From Chloroflexota bacterium (GTDB lineage Bacteria; Chloroflexota; UBA6077; FW602-bin22), in assembly GCA_004297775.1 (NCBI GenBank), contig SCUE01000012.1, positions 238,979 through 302,978 on the forward strand: a DNA stretch of 64,000 bases, in the 5' to 3' direction. Below, piece after piece: positions 34,845 through 43,311 of this stretch; positions within the stretch are counted from its first letter, which is position 1; the number at the start of each line of letters is the position of its first letter. The notes beneath the pieces were generated by a model that had not been told where the DNA came from, did not search any database, and saw only the letters and a program-made list of their open reading frames with translations. The translations under genes and the position numbers were made by a program.

Positions 34845-34852
34845 CAGGCAAA

Positions 34853-34860
34853 ACTATAAT
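34853..34860. promoter_or_regulatory. Overlapping divergent -10 boxes (helicase minus, zinc-finger peptide plus)
   Basis: ACTATAAT gives TATAGT on the minus strand, 8 nt before the helicase ATG, and TATAAT on the plus strand (34855-34860), ahead of a gene with a normal Shine-Dalgarno sequence. The same 8-bp string occurs at 10858-10865. Confidence 0.55.
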
Positions 34861-34881
34861 CGAGCCTCTGGAGGGCGCCCG

Positions 34882-35091
34882 ATGGACCTGGCAAGCGTCC
34901 TGATTCTGCTGATCGTCATGGGCGCGGCCGCGTTCTTCATCACGCGGTTCATGGGCGGCCCTCGCCTCATTTGCACGCGCTGCGATGGGACCGGTCACGT
35001 TGACGAGAAATGGGCCGATCCGTCGAAGCCTGGCGGATGGCACAAGCTCGAGGGTAAGTGTCCGAAGTGCAAGGGCAAAGGAAAAGTCTGA
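34882..35091 (+). CDS. Small membrane protein with DnaJ-like zinc-finger motifs (69 aa)
   Basis: The start at ATG 34882 is supported by GGAGGGC 6 nt upstream. Residues about 4-22 form one transmembrane helix. The cytoplasmic part carries CTRCDGTGHV and CPKCKGKGKV, two CxxCxGxG motifs like those of the DnaJ cysteine-rich region, probably sharing one zinc ion. Function unknown. The next gene starts 3 bp later, so the two are probably co-translated. Confidence 0.75.
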   Translation: MDLASVLILLIVMGAAAFFITRFMGGPRLICTRCDGTGHVDEKWADPSKPGGWHKLEGKCPKCKGKGKV

Positions 35092-35094
35092 GGC

Positions 35095-36279
35095 GTGGCT
35101 CTGGCTGAGGGGGTGGCGACTCGTGTCGCGGCGGCGCGGGACGCGATCGCCATCGCCGGCATTGACGGATGGTTGCTCTACGACTTCCAGGGCAAGAATC
35201 CGATCTTCTGGCAGTTGCTCGGGGAACCGCGCCACACGACTCGTCGCTGTTACCTGCTGGTACCTCGCGCCGGCGAGCCGCGCATGCTCTGTCATGCGAT
35301 CGACGTCACGGCGCTTTCGCCTTCTGGCATTCCGATGACGACGTACATCACCTGGCAGGATCTTTCCGCCGCGCTGCCGTTGTTTCTGCGAGATCGGCGA
35401 CGGTTGGCGATGGACTATTCGCCCGGCTCGATGCTGCCGGTCGTCTCGCGAGTCGATGGCGGGACGCTCGATCTGGTGCGCGCTCTCGGTATCGAGGTCG
35501 TTTCATCGGCCGATCTCATTCAGGCTGCCGTCGCGCGATGGTCGGCGGGCGATCTCGCCGACCATCTGTCGGCCGCCGAAAAACTGCATGCGTCGCTCCG
35601 CGAGTCGTTCCGATACATCGCCGAGCGCGTCAACGAAGGTATCACCGAATTCGGCGTGGCGAGATTCCTGCGCGACGAGTTCAGTCGTCGCGGCGTGACG
35701 ACCGAGGACGGGCCGATCGTGGCCGTCAACGCGCACTCGGGCGATCCCCACTATGAGCCGTCGGCGACCGACGACACGCCGATACGCATCGGCGATTGGC
35801 TCTTGATCGATCTGTGGGCGCGGGAGAGTCGGCCCGGGACGGTTTACGCTGATTCGACCTGGGTGGCGGTCATCGGACGCGACCCGACCAAGCGAGAGCT
35901 CAAGGTTTTCGATGCGGTGCGGCGCGCGCGTGACGCGGCGGTCGAGCGCATTCGGTCCGGCTGGCGCGCCGGTGAACCAGTCGCGGGATGGCAGGTCGAT
36001 CGGGCCGCGCGGGACGTGATCGCCGCGGCCGGATACGGAGCCCATTTTACGCACCGCACCGGCCACAGCCTCGGACAGCAGGTCCACGGACCGGGTGTGA
36101 ATCTCGACGATTTCGAAACGCACGACACACGCGCGCTGATCCAGGGCATTGCCGTCACCGTTGAACCCGGTATCTATCTTCCAGAATTTGGCGCGCGGTC
36201 GGAGATAAATGTTGTCATGACGGCCCAGGGACCGCGAGTCACCCTGCCGGAGCAGCTTGAGGTGACGCGGATCGCCTGA
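35095..36279 (+). CDS. Xaa-Pro aminopeptidase-like M24 metallopeptidase
   Basis: The 394-residue protein has a creatinase-like N-terminal domain (GWLLYDFQGKNPIFWQLLGEP) and a pita-bread C-terminal domain with the dinuclear metal ligands: two Asp in LIDLWARESRPGTVYADSTW, His in TGHSLGQQVHGPG, Glu in TVEPGIYL and Glu in SEINVV. It should remove N-terminal residues before proline. GTG 35095 follows the zinc-finger gene by 3 bp. Confidence 0.88.
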   Translation: MALAEGVATRVAAARDAIAIAGIDGWLLYDFQGKNPIFWQLLGEPRHTTRRCYLLVPRAGEPRMLCHAIDVTALSPSGIPMTTYITWQDLSAALPLFLRDRRRLAMDYSPGSMLPVVSRVDGGTLDLVRALGIEVVSSADLIQAAVARWSAGDLADHLSAAEKLHASLRESFRYIAERVNEGITEFGVARFLRDEFSRRGVTTEDGPIVAVNAHSGDPHYEPSATDDTPIRIGDWLLIDLWARESRPGTVYADSTWVAVIGRDPTKRELKVFDAVRRARDAAVERIRSGWRAGEPVAGWQVDRAARDVIAAAGYGAHFTHRTGHSLGQQVHGPGVNLDDFETHDTRALIQGIAVTVEPGIYLPEFGARSEINVVMTAQGPRVTLPEQLEVTRIA

Positions 36280-36327
36280 GAATTGCGGCGCGCCGTGAAG
36301 GAATGGCGCGAACGCGGAGGGAATGGC

Positions 36328-37443
36328 ATGTCGCGAACGCTGTACGTCGGCACCCGAAAAGGTCTGTTCACCCTGAAATCGAGCGACCGCCGCGATTGGT
36401 CGCTGGGCGAGCCGGCCTACCTGGGGCACATCATTAACCACGCGGTCCTCGATCCGCGCGACCAGCGCACTGTCGTCGTCGCGGCGCGAACCGGCCACCT
36501 GGGGCCAACCGTCCTTCGGTCGACCGACGCTGGCGCCACCTGGCGCGAGGCGACGCGCCCGCCGGCGTTTCCGCGGAAGGAAGACGGCACCGGGAAGACG
36601 CTGAGTCACGTGTTCTGGATCACGCCCGGCCATCCGTCGCATCCACACTCCTGGTACGCCGGCGCCTCGCCGCATGGTTTGTTCCGCAGCGAAGATGACG
36701 GCGACACGTGGGAGCCGGTCTCGGGATTCAACGATCACCGGAACTTCGCGGCGTGGTCCGGCGACGAGCAGGCCACCCCGCCGGGTGGCAAGTCGACCCA
36801 TTCCGTCATCGTCGATCCACGTGATGCGCGTCACCTCTACCTTGGTTTGTCGGTCGGGGGGATGTTCGAGAGCCTCGACGAGGGCGCGAGTTGGCGTCCG
36901 CTAAACAAGGGCGTCCTGGCCGACTACCACCCGGACAAGTACCCCGAGTTCGGACAGGACGCCCATTGCACCCGGTTGCATCCGGCGATGCCGGACCGTC
37001 TCTACCAGCAGAACCATTGTGGCATCTATCGCGTCGATCGGCCTTCGGATGAGTGGATTCGCATCGGCTCGAACATGCCGGCGGGCGTTGGTGACATCGG
37101 TTTCCCGATGGCTGTTCACCCGCGCAACCCGGACGTCGCCTGGGTATTCCCGATGGACGGCACCGATGTCTGGCCGCGCACAAGTCCCGGGGGAGTTCCG
37201 GCCGTCTACGTGACGCGCGATGCCGGCGCCTCGTGGCAGCGCCAGTCGAACGGATTGCCCGAGCGCGGCTGGCTGACGATGCGCCGGCAGGCGCTGACGA
37301 CCGATTCAGACGATCCGCTCGGCGTCTATTTCGGCACGACGTCCGGCGAAGTTTGGATTGGGGAGCACGAGGGTTCCAATTGGCGAAACATCGGCCGCCA
37401 CTTGCCAGAGGTCCTGTCCATTGAGTACGGCGAGCCGGCGTAG
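36328..37443 (+). CDS. BNR-repeat beta-propeller protein (sialidase/VPS10-like)
   Basis: From ATG 36328 (GGAGGG 6 nt upstream) the 371-residue protein shows Asp-box repeats: STDAGATWREA, SEDDGDTWEPV, SLDEGASWRPL and TRDAGASWQRQ. No sialidase catalytic residues or signal peptide can be identified, so enzymatic function is not claimed; the family includes many uncharacterised cytosolic propellers. It overlaps the MoaD-like gene by one base. I recall this pairing in other bacteria, and a joint role is likely. Confidence 0.78.
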   Translation: MSRTLYVGTRKGLFTLKSSDRRDWSLGEPAYLGHIINHAVLDPRDQRTVVVAARTGHLGPTVLRSTDAGATWREATRPPAFPRKEDGTGKTLSHVFWITPGHPSHPHSWYAGASPHGLFRSEDDGDTWEPVSGFNDHRNFAAWSGDEQATPPGGKSTHSVIVDPRDARHLYLGLSVGGMFESLDEGASWRPLNKGVLADYHPDKYPEFGQDAHCTRLHPAMPDRLYQQNHCGIYRVDRPSDEWIRIGSNMPAGVGDIGFPMAVHPRNPDVAWVFPMDGTDVWPRTSPGGVPAVYVTRDAGASWQRQSNGLPERGWLTMRRQALTTDSDDPLGVYFGTTSGEVWIGEHEGSNWRNIGRHLPEVLSIEYGEPA

Positions 37444-37769
37444 TGAAGGTCTGGTTCTCGACCCACTTGCGGTCCTACACCGGCGGCGCCGAGATCGACA
37501 TCGATGCGGCGCCCTCGGTTGAGGGTCTGCTCGCGGACCTGGAGCGGCGCTTTCCTGGATTGCGTTTTCGGATCATTGACGAACAGGAGCGTATCCGAGA
37601 GCACATTTCGATCTTCGTGAATAGCGAGAAGATGACCGGCCTCGCGCATCCTCTGTCATCGACCGATCGCGTGATGGTCATCGGCGCTCTCAGTGGCGGA
37701 TCACGCGACGCTGGCGATCACCTTCGAGCCGCTGGCGTCCTTCACGACATCGATTCGGACCGGGAATGA
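37443..37769 (+). CDS. MoaD/ThiS-like ubiquitin-fold protein with a C-terminal extension after Gly-Gly
   Basis: The first 86 residues have the beta-grasp fold of MoaD-family sulfur carriers: KVWFSTHLRSYTGG, PSVEGLLADLERRFPGL, then a final strand ending ALSGG. In active carriers that Gly-Gly is the C-terminus, where the thiocarboxylate forms. Here 22 more residues follow (SRDAGDHLRAAGVLHDIDSD), overlapping the SbcC gene end by 69 bp. Processing would be needed for carrier function, or the stop may have been lost. It starts at GTG 37443, overlapping the previous stop by one base. Confidence 0.78.
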   Translation: MKVWFSTHLRSYTGGAEIDIDAAPSVEGLLADLERRFPGLRFRIIDEQERIREHISIFVNSEKMTGLAHPLSSTDRVMVIGALSGGSRDAGDHLRAAGVLHDIDSDRE

Positions 37770-40271
37770 GTCCTTCAGCTCCTCGACGTGCGTGACCACG
37801 AGGATCTTCTCGAAATCGGATTGGATCGCCGTGATCGCTTCGACGATGCGCTCGCGTCCGGTCGCGTCCTGGGTGCCGAATCCCTCGTCGATCACGAGCA
37901 TCTGCAGCTCCGCGCCGGCGCGATGGGCGAGCAGCTTGCTGAGCGCGACGCGGATCGCGAAGTTGATCCGGAACGCCTCGCCGCCGCTGTACATCTCGTA
38001 AGCGCGGGTGCCATAGGCATCGCTGACGCGAATATCGAGCGTTTCCTGCGCGACCGCCCCGCCGCGCACGTCGCGCTTCGTTTCGATACTGAGCGTGAGC
38101 TGGCCATCGGTCAGGCGAGCCAGCACGTCATTTGCTTGCCGTTCGATTTCGGGCAGCGTGTTCTCGATCAGCATCGCCTGAATGCCGTTCTTGCCGAACG
38201 CCGCCGCCAGATCGTCATACACCTGACGATCCGCAGACAGGCGCTCGGCGTCGGCCGCGCGCGAAACTCGGAGTTCGGCAACCTCGTCAAGATGCGCGAC
38301 CTGGGCGCGGGCGGCGCCGACCCGCACCCGCGCGTCGTTGGCGGCCTGACTGGCCGCGAACGTCCGAGCATCGGCGTCCCGGAGGGCAGCCGTCACCGTG
38401 GGCAAATCGACGGTCGCCGCGACGAACTGTCGCTCGCGTGCGCCGCTCGATTCGATCTCGTCGCGGCGACTGGCAATCAAGCCGAGAAGGCTCGCTCGCC
38501 GACTCTCGGCGGATGCGATGGCTTCGCCCGCTCGCGCGAGCACAGCCTGCTCGCGTTCGACCGGGGCGAGGCTGGCAATCTCCTGGCGGACCCGTGCGTG
38601 CCGGTCGGCGTCGTAGACCGTCGCGGCGAGCGACGCTCCGACGGCCCGACGCCGTGCGGAAACATCCGGCGCGAATGAGCCCGACGCGAGAGCATCCGTC
38701 AGACGCGCGACCTCCGCCCGCGTACCCTCGATCAGGTCGCGGGTGGCGATTGCCTCATCCCGCGCGCGCTCGGCCGTCGCCAGGGCGCGCTGAACGGCCG
38801 ATCGGGTGTGAATCACCCGCGCCAGCCGCGCCGCGATCTCGGCCGACGCGCGGGCCGCTTCGACGAGCTCGCGGATGCGCTCGTCATTCTGTCGGTGACT
38901 ATCGCCGAGCGTCTTTCCATCGGACCGAATGCGCGCCTCGGCGGCCGCGCGTCCCTCGGCGTTGAGCGGCCGGGCGCAGAGCGGGCAGAGTGCTTCCGCG
39001 TGGGCGACGAGATCGATCCGGTGCTTCAGCTCCTCCATGTCCTTGAGGAGCGCCGCGTTCACGGTCCGCAGGCGGGTCGCGTCGGTCTCGGCATCGCGCG
39101 CAACGCGGTCGGCCTCGACCCGCCGCGCCTCATCGGCCTCGATCGCAGCCAGGCGCGTGTTTGCCTGGGCGAGCGTGGCCTCGCGAAGGGAAAGCTCGGC
39201 CACGATCGATTCGTACTCCGTGAGTCTTCGCGCGATCACGGCGTGTTCGGACGCGACCGCCTCTCGGGCCGCGTTCCATTCGCGATCGAGCGCGGCGAAT
39301 TCCGACTGAAGCGACAGAGTTACCGCGGCGGCCGCGGCGAACTGTGCCTCCTCTTCCCGGGCAACGCCCAGCCGACGGAACGCGGCTTCGATGGTTGTCT
39401 TGCGGTCGAGCAGAGCCTGATGCTGTGCAATCTCGGTCGTCACGGCGACCAGATCCGCTTCGAGTCCGGCCAGTTCCACCGCGATCCGTTCGCGCGATTG
39501 GCGCAGATTCGTGAGTTCCTGGGCGAGAAGCGACATCTGCGATTCGCGCTCGCGCCATTGTTGGGCGTTGGCCTCGGCGCGCGCGCGGGTCTCCTCGGCG
39601 GCGACGACGATGTCTTCCGCGTCGGCGAGGTCTCGTTCGATATCTGTCCGGCGGGCGAGAGCCGCGTCGTATTCGCGAATCGAGGCGGTCAGTGCGTTTC
39701 GTTCCGCGTTCGCGGCGGCCGATGCCGCGCGCGCGCGCCGCTCCAGTTCTTCGTACTCGTCGAAACCGAGCAGTTTTCCCAGCAGCCGCTTTCGTTCGGC
39801 CGGCGTCTTGATCGTGAACTCGTCGTCGTGACCCTGCCGGATGAACGCCGAGTTGACGAACGTCTCGTAGTCGACCTTGACGAGTTCGGCGATCTTTCGC
39901 TGCGTCCGGTCGACGCTGTCCTCGGTCAGCGGTGTGAGTCGATCGTCGTCGACCAGGTTCAGTTCCAGGATCGTCGCCGATGGCTGACGACCGCCGCGAC
40001 GCGAGCGCTTGCGCAGGACCGAGTACGAGTCGCTGCCGACCGAGAACGTGTACTCGACCTCCATCTCCAGCTTGCCGTGTTGCAGGAGTTCGTCCTCGGT
40101 GCGCGCGCGGGACCTGCCCCAGAGTACCCAGGTGATGGCTTCGAGAAGCGCCGACTTCCCGTGGCCGTTGTCGCCGCACAGGCAGGCGACGCGGAACGCC
40201 GCGAAGTCGAGCCAGCCGCCGGTTTCGCCGTAGCTCATGAAATTGCGCAGCCGCAGGCGAGTGGGGATCAC
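37701..40271 (-). CDS. sbcC: SbcC/Rad50-type DNA repair ATPase
   Basis: The 856-residue SMC-like ATPase has the N-terminal Walker A GDNGHGKSA, two long coiled-coil arms, a zinc hook CPLC (LCPLCARPLNAEGR, near residue 430) and a C-terminal signature/Walker B with VIDEGFGTQDATGRERI. With SbcD it forms an ATP-driven nuclease complex that opens hairpins and processes double-strand ends. The start overlaps the sbcD stop by 4 bp (ATGA). Confidence 0.92.
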   Translation of the reverse strand: MIPTRLRLRNFMSYGETGGWLDFAAFRVACLCGDNGHGKSALLEAITWVLWGRSRARTEDELLQHGKLEMEVEYTFSVGSDSYSVLRKRSRRGGRQPSATILELNLVDDDRLTPLTEDSVDRTQRKIAELVKVDYETFVNSAFIRQGHDDEFTIKTPAERKRLLGKLLGFDEYEELERRARAASAAANAERNALTASIREYDAALARRTDIERDLADAEDIVVAAEETRARAEANAQQWRERESQMSLLAQELTNLRQSRERIAVELAGLEADLVAVTTEIAQHQALLDRKTTIEAAFRRLGVAREEEAQFAAAAAVTLSLQSEFAALDREWNAAREAVASEHAVIARRLTEYESIVAELSLREATLAQANTRLAAIEADEARRVEADRVARDAETDATRLRTVNAALLKDMEELKHRIDLVAHAEALCPLCARPLNAEGRAAAEARIRSDGKTLGDSHRQNDERIRELVEAARASAEIAARLARVIHTRSAVQRALATAERARDEAIATRDLIEGTRAEVARLTDALASGSFAPDVSARRRAVGASLAATVYDADRHARVRQEIASLAPVEREQAVLARAGEAIASAESRRASLLGLIASRRDEIESSGARERQFVAATVDLPTVTAALRDADARTFAASQAANDARVRVGAARAQVAHLDEVAELRVSRAADAERLSADRQVYDDLAAAFGKNGIQAMLIENTLPEIERQANDVLARLTDGQLTLSIETKRDVRGGAVAQETLDIRVSDAYGTRAYEMYSGGEAFRINFAIRVALSKLLAHRAGAELQMLVIDEGFGTQDATGRERIVEAITAIQSDFEKILVVTHVEELKDSFPVRIDVVKDASGSKVIASVA

Positions 40272-41479
40272 GGCGCCGCCTCGTTGAGCCGGATCGCGTA
40301 CTGTCGAAGGATGGCGCGTCGCGTCTCCGGTATCTCGCGCGCGGTCAGGTACCGTTCGAGCGCATCGATCGGCTTGAGGAATTCGAGTCCCTCGGAGCCG
40401 ATCCCGCGTCGGTCCGCTCGGGCGACATCGCGATGAACGCCCGCGACCATCGCCGCGCCGTCGAGCGCGCGTCGGACTGTCGCGTAGTCTACCCGCGCAT
40501 CCACATCGGGCTCGGCCTGCACCATGACGCGAACGATCGCGTCCTCGACGTCCGCCTGGCTGATCGCGGCCACGATCGAACCGGTCGGATCCAGTTCGTG
40601 CGCGCGGGCTCGAATCGTCACGAATCGCCGCGCCGGGAGATCCTGGAATCGCCAGGTGGTCGTCTCGCCCAACTCCGCGATGACGAAGCCTTTCTTGTCC
40701 GATTCCTCGCCGAAATCGACGCGCTCGATCGATCCGGGGTAGATCGTCGGTGGATCGTTCGACAGTACCTGATGTTTGTGGATGTGGCCGAGCGCGACGT
40801 ATCGAAACTCGGGCCGCGCGATCGACGACAGCGGTAACGCAACGTCGTCGCCGACGAGGACGCTTCTCTCGGAGCCGAATACCGCGCCTTCGACTGAAAC
40901 ATGGGCGACGAGGATCGCGGGCACGTCCGATCGGAGGCTCTCAGCGCTCGCGGCGATGAAGTTCGCGGCGTGTTCCTCGATCGCGCGGCGGGTCTCCTCG
41001 GCCGTCATCGCACGGTTCTCGGCCTGCGCGAGCAATGCCGAGCGGCGCAGCCACGGCAGGGCGACGATTTGAAGCGGGCCGGCGCGCGTTTCGATGATGT
41101 GTGTCTGGAGCGAGCGTGCGACCGTCACGCGCGGCACGGCCAGGGTGTCGTAGATGTCGAGTGAACTCGCGCGTCCGGACGCCGCCGGCAGGTCGTGGTT
41201 GCCGACGAGGAGAAACGTCGGAATGTCCGCTTCGGAGAGCCGACGAATGCGCCGCGCGAACTCGCGCTGGTGCGTCGGACTCGGATCCCGGCTCTTGTAG
41301 GCGTCGCCGGCGAAGACCACGAGGTCGACCGATTCGTCGATTGCGCGCGAGACGATATCGTCGAGCCGACGCGTGAAATCCGCCAGGCGGGTGTTCATCT
41401 GGAGGACCGGATCGAACCGTCCGTACGTTTCGACGCCGAGGTGGGCGTCGGCAAAATGCAGGAGCCGGAGCGGTCGCAT
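40268..41479 (-). CDS. sbcD: SbcD/Mre11-type DNA exonuclease
   Basis: The 403-residue metallophosphatase has the five nuclease motifs: FADAHLGV, FAGDAYKSRDPS, VGNHDLPA, VAHVSVEG and GHIHKHQV, which coordinate two manganese ions. It precedes and is coupled to sbcC. A CATAGT lies 8 nt before the ATG, at the head of the operon, and there is no strong Shine-Dalgarno sequence. Confidence 0.92.
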   Translation of the reverse strand: MRPLRLLHFADAHLGVETYGRFDPVLQMNTRLADFTRRLDDIVSRAIDESVDLVVFAGDAYKSRDPSPTHQREFARRIRRLSEADIPTFLLVGNHDLPAASGRASSLDIYDTLAVPRVTVARSLQTHIIETRAGPLQIVALPWLRRSALLAQAENRAMTAEETRRAIEEHAANFIAASAESLRSDVPAILVAHVSVEGAVFGSERSVLVGDDVALPLSSIARPEFRYVALGHIHKHQVLSNDPPTIYPGSIERVDFGEESDKKGFVIAELGETTTWRFQDLPARRFVTIRARAHELDPTGSIVAAISQADVEDAIVRVMVQAEPDVDARVDYATVRRALDGAAMVAGVHRDVARADRRGIGSEGLEFLKPIDALERYLTAREIPETRRAILRQYAIRLNEAAP

Positions 41480-41490
41480 CCGTCCTGACT

Positions 41491-41889
41491 ATGCCATACT
41501 CGGCTGGCGACGCTTCGCGACGCGGAGGGCGTGTGCGCGGTCCAACTCGGCTTCTCATCCTCCTGGTTCTTCCGTTCGTCATCGGCAAGGCGCTCGAAAC
41601 GTTTCTGACCAGCCGGGCCGGCCGCGCGGTCGCGAATCGGGCCGGTCAGCCCGAGATGGCGACGGAAGCCGGTATCGAGATGGCCAAGCAGTACGTGTCG
41701 GCCAGCGCCCAGGCCGCGACCGGCGCCGTCTCGGCGTTACGGGGCGAACGCGTGACCGCGCGACGCGGCGGCGTCGCGGCGATCGCCGAGGACACGGCCG
41801 AGCTGCTCCTGGCGGCCGGCGCGGCGGTCAAGATCGTCAGCTCGTTCCTGCGCGATCGCGAGCGATTGCGGGCGCGGGCGGCGCACTAG
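41491..41889 (+). CDS. Small single-pass membrane protein of unknown function (132 aa)
   Basis: I do not recognise it. One hydrophobic helix (LLILLVLPFVIGKALETFL) lies near residues 21-40, followed by an Ala-rich, helical, polar region. The ATG at 41491 is 11 bp from sbcD on the other strand; a GTG at 41533 just before the helix may be the real start. Codon use is ordinary. The 285 bp after it hold only an IS3 fragment and a promoter. Confidence 0.5.
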   Translation: MPYSAGDASRRGGRVRGPTRLLILLVLPFVIGKALETFLTSRAGRAVANRAGQPEMATEAGIEMAKQYVSASAQAATGAVSALRGERVTARRGGVAAIAEDTAELLLAAGAAVKIVSSFLRDRERLRARAAH

Positions 41890-41987
41890 CCAGTCATCGA
41901 CTCGTCTAGAGGGTCAACGATGGCGACAGCAGGAATTCGGGGTGTTATCGTGTCCACTCCGTCGGAAACTGAGATGGCGATGCCCGG

Positions 41988-42092
41988 ATGCTCAATGCCC
42001 CAGGGCGGAGGCGTGCGCCGTACCCGGAGGCATTCAAAGCGGTGGCGGTGCGGTTGGTGTTCAGCGGGCCGATCGGCCCACGACGACGATGA
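41988..42092 (+). mobile_element. Remnant of an IS3-family OrfA transposase
   Basis: A 34-codon frame contains RRRAPYPEAFKAVAVRLVFSG, which resembles the N-terminal HTH start of IS3-type OrfA (RRRYSPEFKAEAVRLV in many members). Nothing else of an insertion sequence, including terminal repeats or OrfB, is visible nearby. If correct, it marks past transposition at the left edge of the IetAS genes. Confidence 0.45.
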
Positions 42093-42162
42093 CGGAAAGC
42101 CTGTGAACTGGAGCCTCGCAATTTACCGTCTTCTCGACGCACGACCAGAATGTCAAGGAGCA

Positions 42163-42168
42163 TAGAAT
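42163..42168 (+). promoter_or_regulatory. -10 box TAGAAT of the ietAS operon
   Basis: TAGAAT, GGAAAG, then GTG at 42175: a -10 box with the 6-nt spacing seen at host genes. The GGAAAG overlaps a weak Shine-Dalgarno sequence position. A leaderless message is inferred, showing that the defence operon uses host-style signals. Confidence 0.5.
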
Positions 42169-42174
42169 GGAAAG

Positions 42175-43311
42175 GTGATTCGCAAGTTCCGCGAGTCTTA
42201 CCGTTTCTCCGGCGGGTTGGAACAGGCGGTTGTTGACCTGGTGCGGACCGGCTGTGCGGGCTCAGGATCCGGCGTTCGTCAGCTTGCGTCGCGGCTGATC
42301 CGCACGGTCCCTCCTGAGATAAGCGATCCGGCTGCGTTCGCCGCTTCCCTTCAAGAGGCGATGCGGGCGGGTGTCGAATCGGCGGGGCTGCGTTTCGTCG
42401 CCGAAGACCTCCCGGTGGAAGCCGGGACGGACCTCCCGCTCGTGTCGATCGACGATACACCCGACAGCGACGGCCTCGTCCTAAACTCCTTCAACGCGTC
42501 CGAATTGGCGGAGATCGTCGAAGAACGTCGGCGCGTAGATGAACTGCTTCGTTCGGGTGTCCGACTTACGGGGACCGTGCTTCTATGCGGTCCGCCCGGC
42601 GTCGGGAAGACTATGACCGCACGGTGGCTTGCGGCCGAGGTCGGCGTGCCGCTCGTTGCCATAGATCTCTCGAGCCTAGTGTCGAGCTTTCTAGGAACCA
42701 CCGGCCGAAACTTGCGCTCGGTGTTCGATTTCGCGGGCAAGCGTCCCTGTGTCCTGCTGCTGGACGAGTTCGATGCCCTTGCCAAGAGGCGCGACGATGA
42801 TACCGACGTCGGCGAATTGAAGCGCATCGTGAACGTCCTACTGGCGGAACTCGATCGGTGGCCGAATTCGAACCTTTTGGTCGCGGCGACCAACCATCGG
42901 CATCTGCTCGATCCGGCCGTCGATCGACGCTTCGACCGGATCATCACATTGTCGCTCCCGGACGTGCGCGAACGAGGCGCCATCCTATGTCACCTCGCAA
43001 AGTCCGCGCGTCTTGACTTGGCCCCGATTCTTGAGGTCGCCGCCGCAGCGACCAGCGGGATGACCGGCGCAGACCTCGTCGGGCTTTGGAACGGAGTTCG
43101 CCGCCGGGCTGCGCTTCGCGGCGAGGACCTTGGGAGGATGCTGCTCACGGAGATTGGCCAGCGAGGTCCGCACCAAGGCAAAGCGCGGGATCAGCTCTGT
43201 CGCGCCATGGCGGACCAACTCGGGTTCTCCAACCGACAGATCGCCACATACACCGGTGTGTCTCATCCGACAGTCGCTGCGGCACTTCTGCGCACGAGGT
43301 CAAGCGAATGA
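42175..43311 (+). CDS. ietA: AAA ATPase of an IetAS-type defence system, with C-terminal HTH-like segment
   Basis: The 378-residue protein has a single AAA module: Walker A GPPGVGKT (139-146), Walker B VLLLDEFDAL with D197 and E198, sensor region VAATNHRHLLDPAVDRRFDRI, and a lid domain. Residues about 347-372 (GFSNRQIATYTGVSHPTVAAALL) look like a helix-turn-helix, which could bind DNA or regulate the operon. It overlaps the protease gene by ATGA. An AAA ATPase plus subtilase pair is the IetAS architecture, which blocks T-even phages in reported work (Gao et al., Science 2020). Assignment is from domain pairing and is not tested here. Confidence 0.82.
   Translation: MIRKFRESYRFSGGLEQAVVDLVRTGCAGSGSGVRQLASRLIRTVPPEISDPAAFAASLQEAMRAGVESAGLRFVAEDLPVEAGTDLPLVSIDDTPDSDGLVLNSFNASELAEIVEERRRVDELLRSGVRLTGTVLLCGPPGVGKTMTARWLAAEVGVPLVAIDLSSLVSSFLGTTGRNLRSVFDFAGKRPCVLLLDEFDALAKRRDDDTDVGELKRIVNVLLAELDRWPNSNLLVAATNHRHLLDPAVDRRFDRIITLSLPDVRERGAILCHLAKSARLDLAPILEVAAAATSGMTGADLVGLWNGVRRRAALRGEDLGRMLLTEIGQRGPHQGKARDQLCRAMADQLGFSNRQIATYTGVSHPTVAAALLRTRSSE

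Noticed and set aside
36328..37443. Active sialidase
   Set aside because: Asp-box repeats are present, but no catalytic Arg triad, Tyr/Glu pair or signal peptide can be identified.
38808..40436. 542-codon open frame antisense to sbcC
   Set aside because: The sense strand encodes a full SbcC with zinc hook and Walker motifs; the antisense product is low-complexity and has no motif.
41890..42174. Complete insertion sequence near the ietAS operon
   Set aside because: Only a 34-codon OrfA-like fragment is visible; no terminal inverted repeats, OrfB or target duplication could be found by eye.
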